From Candidatus Omnitrophica bacterium CG1_02_40_15 (lineage in GTDB: Bacteria > Omnitrophota > Gorgyraeia > Gorgyraeales > Gorgyraeaceae): DNA of 10,411 nt. This document shows, piece by piece, positions 1 through 5,097 of the stretch; the stretch's first letter is position 1; each line of letters starts with the position of its first letter. A model generated the notes under the pieces. It searched no databases. It was not told the DNA's origin and saw only the letters and a list, made by a program, of their open reading frames with translations. Both the position numbers and the translations under genes were made by a program. The stretch is from positions 1 to 10,411 of the forward strand of contig MNVP01000080.1 in assembly GCA_001871815.1 (NCBI GenBank), read 5' to 3'.

Positions 1-20
1 GAAATTTGTTTGGGATTACC

Positions 21-136
21 CCGACGAGCAAGATTAAATCCTATCGGATTTAATCTGTCGGCCCTTCCCTGCAGATTTACAAAAGTAAATCTAAACGCAG
101 GGACAAGTCAGGCAGATTTTGCTATTGCAAAATCTG
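21..136. repeat. Three perfect hairpins with shared AGATT/AATCT outer stem
   Basis: Region 1-205 has no gene. It holds three perfect inverted repeats: 31-56 (AGATTAAATCC, loop 4, GGATTTAATCT), 73-92 (AGATTTAC, loop 4, GTAAATCT) and 113-136 (CAGATTTTGC, loop 4, GCAAAATCTG). The first is flanked by CCGAC/GTCGG (21-25, 57-61), the second by TCCCTGC/GCAGGGA (66-72, 97-103). All three share the outer AGATT/AATCT bases, while the inner stems differ but stay complementary. They would lie at the 5' end of a transcript from the 170-197 promoter, as a structured leader or small RNA. I do not recognise a known family. Confidence 0.6.
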
Positions 137-140
137 GGAT

Positions 141-180
141 AATATAGCATAATATCCATAGTATAGCATAGTATAGCATA
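141..180. repeat. Short tandem repeats made of -10-like elements
   Basis: On the plus strand GTATAGCATA occurs twice in a row (161-180), with a diverged copy ATATAGCATA at 142-151. On the minus strand each copy is a TGC followed by TATACT, TATACT or TATATT, that is, repeated extended -10 elements. Confidence 0.7.
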
Positions 181-197
181 TAATCTAATTCTGTCAA
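170..197 (-). promoter_or_regulatory. Strong leftward promoter with extended -10
   Basis: The minus strand has a perfect -35 TTGACA (197-192), 16 bases, then TGC-TATACT with -10 at 175-170 (5/6 plus extended TGn). It sits directly behind the operon terminator and points to sequence left of the window. The predicted start is near 163. Confidence 0.65.
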
Positions 198-205
198 ATG
201 GTTTG

Positions 206-244
206 AAATAAAAAAAGGAGGTTAGGCAACTACCTAATCTCCTT
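206..244 (-). terminator. Intrinsic terminator of the three-gene operon
   Basis: On the minus strand AAGGAGATTAGG (244-233) pairs with CCTAACCTCCTT (226-215), one A-C mismatch, loop of six, followed by a T run to 210 and TTT after one A. It lies about 30 bases behind the stop codon at 276. Confidence 0.9.
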
Positions 245-275
245 GAATATTATTTTAAAAATTTCTATAACCCTA

Positions 276-1100
276 TTAGTTTCCAGTACTAACAGTAAAT
301 TTAGACTGCCCTCCTATAAGCACTTCACCGCCATAATCTATAGTAATAATTCCATTATATTTCCCTTCAGAAGCAGGCTTTTTATATTTAACAATAAATT
401 CTCTGCCAGTCTTTGGCAAAACTCCGCCTCCCTTTACATTGAAATCCATCTCATCTATTTTCTTGCCGTTTTCATCTTCTATCTTTACCTTTCCAATAGG
501 CCGGATAAGGACATTGCCATTATTATACACAGAAACAGCTATATTTAGGAAATCCTTATCATCTGAATCAGAAATCTCAAAATTTGTAAGCTTTGCTTTA
601 TAAATAACTGTATCCTGCACAGTAAGTAAAACTATAGTGCCCATTCTTATATTTACATCTACGCTAGCCCCGCGTTTGCCAGAAATCAGGGCTGGCGAAG
701 CCTCGAAGAAAATTATAGCGTAACGGCCTCCTTTAGTATCGGGAGGCACTAATAAATTAAACCTGACATTTTGCTTTCCGCCCGGAAGCAGTTCAAATTC
801 CACGGGTCGTATCTTAATCCATTTGGCGCAAGACCAAGGCGTGCTGCCCGGAGACACAAAATCATTGGTTCCGTCCGGCAGATATATCAAATCCTGGAGG
901 TAGACTTTAATATGTAATGCTGTATCTTTCTCTTCGTTAGCCAGAGTTACCATGCCATTTACTGTTTTTCCTGCTTTGACAGAGAATTCAATGCGCGGGG
1001 GGTCTATGTTTAATTTTATAGCTTCGGCAGGCTTTACAAATATAAAAGCAGATGATGCAGCCAAAACAAAAAGGAAGATGGTAATTTTTCTAATAAACAT
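276..1100 (-). CDS. Secreted PapD-like / DUF916-like Ig-fold protein, candidate periplasmic chaperone or anchor
   Basis: 274 residues with a signal peptide (about 1-27, cleavage after AEA). Residues 28-165 form an Ig-like domain with the pattern seen in pilus-chaperone N-domains and in DUF916 of WxL loci: IDPPRIEFSVKAGKTV, then WIKIRPVEFELLPGGKQNVRF, then VPPDTKGGRYAIIFFEA. Residues about 166-270 form a second beta domain (VYNNGNVLIRPIGKVKI, GGVLPKTGREF). No C-terminal membrane helix is present, unlike Gram-positive DUF916/DUF3324 proteins, so it should be free in the periplasm or exported. It starts three bases after the stop of the previous gene; the only Shine-Dalgarno-like GGAG is 12 bases upstream, so coupling is likely. 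As the last gene of an operon with two small beta-sandwich proteins, a role in their folding, assembly or attachment is the natural inference, unproven. Confidence 0.75.
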   Translation of the reverse strand: MFIRKITIFLFVLAASSAFIFVKPAEAIKLNIDPPRIEFSVKAGKTVNGMVTLANEEKDTALHIKVYLQDLIYLPDGTNDFVSPGSTPWSCAKWIKIRPVEFELLPGGKQNVRFNLLVPPDTKGGRYAIIFFEASPALISGKRGASVDVNIRMGTIVLLTVQDTVIYKAKLTNFEISDSDDKDFLNIAVSVYNNGNVLIRPIGKVKIEDENGKKIDEMDFNVKGGGVLPKTGREFIVKYKKPASEGKYNGIITIDYGGEVLIGGQSKFTVSTGN

Positions 1101-1103
1101 AAG

Positions 1104-1580
1104 TTAAAGCGTCTCCGTCATTACGTATCGGACTGTTGTATTATAAATACCTGCTACCTGATTAGCGGGTATTGAAAGGCCATATTTAAATTGAAGGTAT
1201 ACATCGCTTCCGCTGTTATCATCAGGCCCGCTTACATACACAAGGCTAGAAATGCCGCTAAATGCTATAAACGAATATTGATTCTGGACGCTTCCTGTGC
1301 CGTTAGTCCATCCCGGCATATATTTAAAATAACTATTGTTTATAGTCTTTGTTCCGGAAGTAAGCGGAGCCAAGACATAAATCTTCACATACCATGTCTT
1401 GCCGTTCGTAGATTTGCAGGTAAGTTGATTATGATAGGTTCCGCCGCCTAATTCTTTCCAGTCCCCTATTGCCATTTCTCCGAATGAGACATTTGACGTA
1501 TCCGTAGACATTGTAAATTCTCCTGCTAAACATATAGTTGTAATAGAAACCAGCAATAAAGTTATGAAAATGAATTTCAT
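1104..1580 (-). CDS. Small secreted beta-sandwich protein, fourth paralogue
   Basis: 158 residues from the ATG at 1580; an in-frame GTG at 1583 would add one residue. GGAG at 1592-1589 lies eight bases before the ATG, and the TGATG overlap with the previous gene suggests translational coupling. Signal peptide about 1-19 (cleavage after CLA); TTIC is not a proper lipobox. The mature protein carries VSFGEMAIGDWKELGGG, YHNQLTCKSTNGKTWY, YMPGWTNGTGSV and the end IYNTTVRYVMTETL. It is the shortest of the four, with a short segment before the FG motif and a single mature cysteine. Function unknown. Sitting between another paralogue and a chaperone-like protein, it is probably part of the same exported assembly. 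Confidence 0.85.
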   Translation of the reverse strand: MKFIFITLLLVSITTICLAGEFTMSTDTSNVSFGEMAIGDWKELGGGTYHNQLTCKSTNGKTWYVKIYVLAPLTSGTKTINNSYFKYMPGWTNGTGSVQNQYSFIAFSGISSLVYVSGPDDNSGSDVYLQFKYGLSIPANQVAGIYNTTVRYVMTETL

Positions 1581-2125
1581 CACAGCATCTCCATCATGGT
1601 ATAAACTACAGTAGCGCTATAGTCATCCGCTGTTCCGTTATCTGGAACGTTTACGCCATATTGAAATTGAATATATATAGGGTTAGCTATGGCGTCTTCT
1701 ACATTGCTTGTATATACATAAGAATCCTCTGTCCCAAATTCCTTAAACGTATACTGGTCATGCACGGTTCCGGTGCCATTGGTCCATCCTGGCATATATT
1801 TTAACTTATTTGCAGGTATCTTTTCATTATGCCGCGCGCCTGTAAGAGGGCTCGAAAGGCTGATCAGCAGATACCATATTTTGCCGTTATTTGACTGGCA
1901 GGTAACCTGATTATAATAGCTTCCTTCGCCTAGATTTTTCCATTCGCCCGGAAGTACTCGTCCAAAACTTATAACGCTTTTATCTATATCCATCTTGAAT
2001 AGTAATTTTACGCTCACTGAAGCAGACAAATCTACCGGAGGAGTTTCTTCAGCAAAGGCAAAAACACCGCCACATGCCGCTATCACCGTTATTAAACTAA
2101 CAATGCATTTTTTTAAGCTTTTCAT
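1580..2125 (-). CDS. Small secreted beta-sandwich protein, third paralogue, first gene of operon
   Basis: 181 residues with a signal peptide (about 1-25, cleavage after AFA, before EE). Motifs of the cluster: ISFGRVLPGEWKNL (52-65), GSYYNQVTCQSNNG with the invariant Cys at 76, YMPGWTNGTGTV (110-121), VYTS, and the C-terminal YSATVVYTMMEML. It lacks the two extra cysteines of the duplicated pair and is much more like the next gene (1104-1580). The family is not recognised; by design it could be a surface or pilus-like subunit. It has a near-consensus promoter ending two bases before its ATG and no ribosome binding site, so a leaderless mRNA is expected. Its TGA stop overlaps the next ATG by one base (TGATG). 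Confidence 0.85.
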   Translation of the reverse strand: MKSLKKCIVSLITVIAACGGVFAFAEETPPVDLSASVSVKLLFKMDIDKSVISFGRVLPGEWKNLGEGSYYNQVTCQSNNGKIWYLLISLSSPLTGARHNEKIPANKLKYMPGWTNGTGTVHDQYTFKEFGTEDSYVYTSNVEDAIANPIYIQFQYGVNVPDNGTADDYSATVVYTMMEML

Positions 2126-2133
2126 CTGATATT

Positions 2134-2162
2134 ATTGTATCATAAAAAAAGAAAGAGGTCAA
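2134..2162 (-). promoter_or_regulatory. Sigma70-type promoter of the three-gene operon, predicted leaderless
   Basis: The minus strand has -35 TTGACC (2162-2157), exactly 17 bases, then -10 TACAAT (2139-2134), each 5/6 to consensus. The expected start is near 2127, two bases before the ATG at 2125. The gene has no Shine-Dalgarno, consistent with leaderless translation. The T-tract of the overlapping terminator forms most of the spacer. Confidence 0.7.
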
Positions 2163-2194
2163 CTTTTTCTCTTATTTTATTTTGGCCTCTTTCT
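2143..2194 (-). terminator. Intrinsic terminator behind the riboswitch-controlled gene
   Basis: On the minus strand AGAAAGAGGCCAA (2194-2182) pairs with TTGACCTCTTTCT (2162-2150), 12 of 13 pairs, with a 19-base loop, followed by a run of T to 2144. The 3' arm contains the -35 box of the next promoter, so the two signals overlap. Confidence 0.7.
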
Positions 2195-2230
2195 GCACAT
2201 CATATTAACTAATCTTTGCGATATCCTAAA

Positions 2231-2794
2231 TTATAATGTCTCTGTCATGGTGTAAGTAACAGTAGCTGTATAACTGCCTGCCGGCTGCGTATCCGGGACG
2301 CTTAAACCATAGTTAAATTGCGCTCCTATGCCATTTGGCAAATTACTCTTTTCATCAGCGCCGCATGTATAAACAAGGGCATCTGTTGTTATAAAAGAGA
2401 TATAAGCTATTGCGTTGGCCAGCGTTCCTGTACCTGCTGCGTACGGGGGGTTCTTGCTCCCGACATAAGCGCACATCCATTTAAAGTTAGCCAGCGGAAT
2501 GGTATTCGATCCTGATGTTAAGGCATGGTCAACCTTTATCTTAATGTACCATGTCTGCCCATTGTTTGATTTACATACAACTTCATTATGGTAACTTCCG
2601 CCTGCTGTCTTGAGTTCTGCCCATGAACCTGCCTGCACACTTCCAAAATCTATAGTATTAAGGCTTACCGAAACAGAGAAAAGAGGTGTTACGGTGGCGC
2701 TTACAGCTGCTGTCTTAGTATCGCTTAAAGCATAAGCGTAAATAGGCATTAGTGTCATCAAAACAACTGTCAAGTATGTTAGAATCCTTTTCAT
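2231..2794 (-). CDS. Small secreted beta-sandwich protein, copy B, under c-di-GMP riboswitch control
   Basis: 187 residues: signal peptide about 1-22 (cleavage after YAYA or ALS), then the cluster's motifs IDFGSVQAGSWAEL, GGSYHNEVVCKS, WMCAYVG, VYTCGADE and the C-terminal AGSYTATVTYTMTETL. It is the duplicate of the 3071-3637 protein, with most differences in the signal peptide and scattered single residues. The family is not recognised; an exported structural, adhesin-like or pilin-like role is an inference from size, signal peptide and beta pattern. It has its own promoter, a class I c-di-GMP riboswitch, a strong Shine-Dalgarno, and a terminator directly behind it (2143-2194). It is therefore probably a single-gene unit switched on when c-di-GMP is high, a pattern known for adhesion and matrix functions. 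Confidence 0.88.
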   Translation of the reverse strand: MKRILTYLTVVLMTLMPIYAYALSDTKTAAVSATVTPLFSVSVSLNTIDFGSVQAGSWAELKTAGGSYHNEVVCKSNNGQTWYIKIKVDHALTSGSNTIPLANFKWMCAYVGSKNPPYAAGTGTLANAIAYISFITTDALVYTCGADEKSNLPNGIGAQFNYGLSVPDTQPAGSYTATVTYTMTETL

Positions 2795-2799
2795 TTTAT

Positions 2800-2806
2800 C
2801 CTCCTT
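2800..2806 (-). promoter_or_regulatory. Consensus Shine-Dalgarno of the riboswitch-controlled gene
   Basis: The minus strand reads AAGGAGG five bases before the ATG at 2794. It is the strongest ribosome binding site in the window, and it lies outside the terminator hairpin, so control should be at transcription rather than translation. Confidence 0.85.
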
Positions 2807-2840
2807 TTGTTATAAAACTTTTTTTTCACTTTTTATTTCT

Positions 2841-2883
2841 AATAAAAAACCGGGTTGACGAATATTCTTTTTCGGCAACCCGG
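2841..2883 (-). terminator. Riboswitch-controlled intrinsic terminator (expression platform)
   Basis: On the minus strand CCGGGUUGCCG (2883-2873) pairs with CGUCAACCCGG (2860-2850), 10 of 11 pairs, followed by UUUUUU (2849-2844). The 5' arm is the 3' conserved segment of the aptamer, so aptamer and terminator exclude each other. Ligand binding should prevent termination, making this an ON switch for the gene at 2231-2794. Confidence 0.88.
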
Positions 2884-2948
2884 CTGCCTTCTGTAAGGCC
2901 CGTGGCTTTGCGTCCCCCGATTGCTCGAGGTTTGCCTTTTCGAGAAAT
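2868..2948 (-). ncRNA. Cyclic-di-GMP class I riboswitch aptamer (GEMM-I)
   Basis: The minus strand shows the conserved GEMM-I core in order: GGCAAACC (2936-2929); a P2 stem CCUCGA/UCGGGG closed by a GCAA tetraloop (2924-2921); GGACGCAAAGCC (2915-2904); GGGCCU (2901-2896) with the partner AAGG (2890-2887) of a short P3; and GCCGGGUUGCCGA (2884-2872). The GNRA tetraloop expected to dock onto P3 is present. GGCAA (2936-2932) can pair with UUGCC (2878-2874) to close P1. The base aligned with Vc2 position 20, the guanine-recognition position, is G, which favours c-di-GMP over cGAMP. It lies in the 5' leader of the 2231-2794 gene behind its own promoter. Confidence 0.93.
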
Positions 2949-3001
2949 TAATACTTTTTAAAAGTTGTTACTTTTACTTTAACCACCTCTATTCTACTAT
3001 A

Positions 3002-3030
3002 AGTTTACCATACATTTTCTCTTATGTCAA
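3002..3030 (-). promoter_or_regulatory. Sigma70-type promoter of the c-di-GMP riboswitch transcript
   Basis: The minus strand carries a perfect -35 TTGACA (3030-3025), a 17-base spacer, and -10 TAAACT (3007-3002, 4/6 match) preceded by TGG, an extended -10. The predicted start is an A near 2995. This gives a leader of about 200 bases before the ATG at 2794, with the aptamer beginning some 45-50 bases in. Confidence 0.7.
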
Positions 3031-3070
3031 GTCGTAATTTGAATTTGGGCTTGTTTTTAAATATCAGGTT

Positions 3071-3637
3071 TTATAATGTTTCTGTCATGGTGTAGGTAAC
3101 GATGGCTGTATAGTTACCTGCTGACTGCGTATCCGGGACGCTTAAACCATAGTTAAATTGCGCTCCTATACCATTTGGCAAATTATTCTTTTCATCAGCG
3201 CCGCATGTATAAACAAGGGCATCTGCTGTCGTAAAAGAGATATAATCTATTGCATTGGCCAGCGTTCCTGTGCCTGCCGCATATGGGGAGTTCTTGCTCC
3301 CGACATAAGCGCACATCCATTTAAGGTTAGCAAGTGGGATAGTCTTTGATTCTGATGTTAAGGCATGGTCAATTTTTATTTTAAGATGCCATATTTCTCC
3401 GTCATTTGATTTACATACAACTTCATTATGGTAGCCTCCGCCTGCTGTCTTGAGTTCTTTCCATAAACCCGGTTGCACATTCCCAAAATCCAGGGTATTA
3501 AGGCTCACGGAAACAGAGAAAAGAGGGGCTATGGTCATGGTCATAACCGCTGTCTTGGTCTCCTTATAGCCAACGTAAGCATAAACAGGTATTGCTATCA
3601 AAAGCCCGATTATTAAATATGCCAATATCTTCTTCAT
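3071..3637 (-). CDS. Small secreted beta-sandwich protein, tandem duplicate copy A
   Basis: 188 residues with a clear signal peptide (about 1-20, cleavage after PVYA). The mature part has the motif set shared by all four paralogues here: LDFGNVQPGLWKEL, GGYHNEVVCKS, a WMCAYVG strand, and the C-terminal AGNYTAIVTYTMTETL. The alternating hydrophobic pattern suggests an all-beta fold. I do not recognise the family. In overall design it resembles spore-coat-U/fimbrial adhesin subunits or Gram-positive WxL proteins, without their diagnostic residues. Three cysteines are in the mature chain. It is almost identical to the neighbour at 2231-2794 through most of its length, so the pair is a recent duplication. 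It starts 32 bases after the GH26 gene and has no Shine-Dalgarno. No terminator was found behind it, so read-through into the riboswitch leader is possible. Confidence 0.85.
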   Translation of the reverse strand: MKKILAYLIIGLLIAIPVYAYVGYKETKTAVMTMTIAPLFSVSVSLNTLDFGNVQPGLWKELKTAGGGYHNEVVCKSNDGEIWHLKIKIDHALTSESKTIPLANLKWMCAYVGSKNSPYAAGTGTLANAIDYISFTTADALVYTCGADEKNNLPNGIGAQFNYGLSVPDTQSAGNYTAIVTYTMTETL

Positions 3638-3644
3638 ACTATTT

Positions 3645-3673
3645 ATTTTCTATGATTTCTATGATTTTGTCAA
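3645..3673 (-). promoter_or_regulatory. Candidate sigma70 promoter for the 3071-3637 gene, predicted near-leaderless
   Basis: The minus strand shows a perfect -35 TTGACA at 3673-3668, overlapping the TGA stop of the GH26 gene. A 17-base spacer separates it from GAAAAT at 3650-3645 as a weak (4/6) -10. The predicted start of transcription is at about 3638, directly before the ATG at 3637. The gene has no Shine-Dalgarno, which fits a leaderless mRNA. The -10 is the weak point. Confidence 0.45.
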
Positions 3674-5097
3674 GGTCTAACTTTTGAAATAAAATAATCG
3701 CTCCCGATCAGTAAACTATACAAAGAAATCTCATCGGGATATTTATTATCAGGGGCATATTTATTAGTTTCTGAAACTGAGTCCCATCCTATTCTATAAT
3801 CAAACCAGCCTTTTTTAAACCACACTATCTCTATTTTACTTTTATCTTCCGATATTTTTTTTGCTGGGATGTCTTCGCTTTTTGCCTGGTTAAACCAGAT
3901 AATTGCCTTTAGCTTAGGGAGCATTTTATCTATGGGGTAATCTATCTGGAATTTGTCGAAATAAGATGTCCCGTAAACGCTGATAAGCCAGCCGTATTCT
4001 TTAGAATTCCACCGCTGAGCCTTCCAATTATAGCTCATTTCTTTTCTATCTCTTTCAGTCAGGTCAGTCCTGTAAGTACACGTAGCGCCTGTTTCGGAGA
4101 GCATAAGAGGTTTGTTCTTTTCTTCACAAAACGTCTTATAAAAATTTACGCTTTCACTTTCCTCTGTGTCCGGGTTATCCATTGAGTCATGAGTAAGGCC
4201 ATGAATAAATAACCCGCCCCACAATTTTGCATCCCGGGGCGGCATATCCCATCCTCTTTCATAAAAATCCAGGCCAACCCAATCCGCATATTCATCGCCA
4301 GGATAAAATTGGGTATATGGGTCCACTCTTCCTTTGCCAAGCCAGCCCTGATTAGGGCACCAGACCATAGCTACATTAGGCGCTTTTTTATGGAAGATAT
4401 TGCTTACATTGCGGAATGCTTCTTGATATTTTTCAGGCGTATGTCCCGTTTCTTCGCCTTTGTCCTGCGTAAGATTACTATTCCTGTCTATCCATGCTGA
4501 CCATGGATACCATGAACCATTCATCTCATGCGCAAAGATAATGAATATCGGCTTTTTAAATTTAGCGCAGGCTTCTGCAAAGTTAACAGTAGCTTCATAT
4601 GCTGGATTCCCTTTTTGCCATTCATTATAGAAATATTCAAAATATGCCTGCGGCTCTAACACAATTGCAGGCGTTCCGCCATTTATATCTACTGCCTTAC
4701 AAAACTCTTCACAGGACGCCCATCCAGCTGGGTCGTTATTCCATGCAGGGAATTTTCCCAAAAGAGACTTATTTTCCCATTGAGCCCCATGAGGAAAATA
4801 GATAAACTGTTTTACTAAAGCATGGGCCTTTCCTGTTTCATTATTAAACTTAGCTATCGCATCAGAAAATTTCTGCGTAATGTTCTTACTATTCTTCTCT
4901 GTAGCAATATCTGCCCAGTCTAAAGCCATGCCGATATAGCAGCCTTCTTTAGGCTCAAACTTTTCTCCACAAATAGCAGGGCGCCCAATTAAGGTAAACG
5001 CTATAGATAAATAGAGCCACTTATAAATAAGCGAGTATCTTATGATTTTTGGCATCATTGAATAATATTGGTTTTTGCGCTTTACAATCTTTTTCAT
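3670..5097 (-). CDS. Secreted GH26-family endo-glycanase (mannanase/glucanase-like)
   Basis: A 475-residue protein with a signal sequence: basic stretch, hydrophobic core around residues 28-38 (LYLSIAFTLIG), likely cleavage near AIC-GE at 43-44. The remainder is a GH26-like TIM barrel. HEMNGSWYPW (190-199) is the GH26 acid/base signature with E191, and LSETGA (333-338) holds the putative nucleophile E335. GH26 enzymes are mostly endo-beta-1,4-mannanases, with some beta-1,3-xylanases and mixed-linkage glucanases; specificity is not resolvable here. The first ATG lies 77 bases inside the GH94 gene and has no good ribosome binding site (a GGTGG directly abuts it). ATGs at codons 14 and 15 would give a more ordinary signal peptide but also lack a ribosome binding site. 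Translation by coupling to the GH94 gene is plausible. PAIC is a poor lipobox, so I do not call a lipoprotein. Confidence 0.87.
   Translation of the reverse strand: MKKIVKRKNQYYSMMPKIIRYSLIYKWLYLSIAFTLIGRPAICGEKFEPKEGCYIGMALDWADIATEKNSKNITQKFSDAIAKFNNETGKAHALVKQFIYFPHGAQWENKSLLGKFPAWNNDPAGWASCEEFCKAVDINGGTPAIVLEPQAYFEYFYNEWQKGNPAYEATVNFAEACAKFKKPIFIIFAHEMNGSWYPWSAWIDRNSNLTQDKGEETGHTPEKYQEAFRNVSNIFHKKAPNVAMVWCPNQGWLGKGRVDPYTQFYPGDEYADWVGLDFYERGWDMPPRDAKLWGGLFIHGLTHDSMDNPDTEESESVNFYKTFCEEKNKPLMLSETGATCTYRTDLTERDRKEMSYNWKAQRWNSKEYGWLISVYGTSYFDKFQIDYPIDKMLPKLKAIIWFNQAKSEDIPAKKISEDKSKIEIVWFKKGWFDYRIGWDSVSETNKYAPDNKYPDEISLYSLLIGSDYFISKVRP

Noticed and set aside
141..180. Short repeats considered as a CRISPR array
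   Set aside because: Units are about 10 bases with no spacers, and they fit repeated -10 elements instead.
243..548. Plus-strand open frame of about 100 codons
   Set aside because: It lies opposite the 276-1100 gene and crosses the terminator region; composition and lack of any recognisable domain or ribosome site mark it as a shadow. The same holds for the other plus-strand frames opposite the hydrolase, GH94 and paralogue genes.
2868..2948. Riboswitch considered as cGAMP-type (GEMM-Ib)
   Set aside because: The base aligned with the discriminating position before GCAAACC is G rather than A, which favours c-di-GMP. The alignment was done by eye, so this should be confirmed biochemically.
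2752..2961. Plus-strand open frame of 69 codons across the intergenic region
   Set aside because: It is the antisense of the riboswitch and terminator; the structured RNA on the minus strand explains the conservation better.
3031..3070. Terminator behind the 3071-3637 gene
   Set aside because: Only a weak CAAG/CTTG pairing and no T-tract were found between the stop codon and the next -35 box.
4960..5000. GH26 product as a lipoprotein (Cys 43)
   Set aside because: The residues before the cysteine (PAIC) do not fit a lipobox; ordinary signal peptidase cleavage is more likely.
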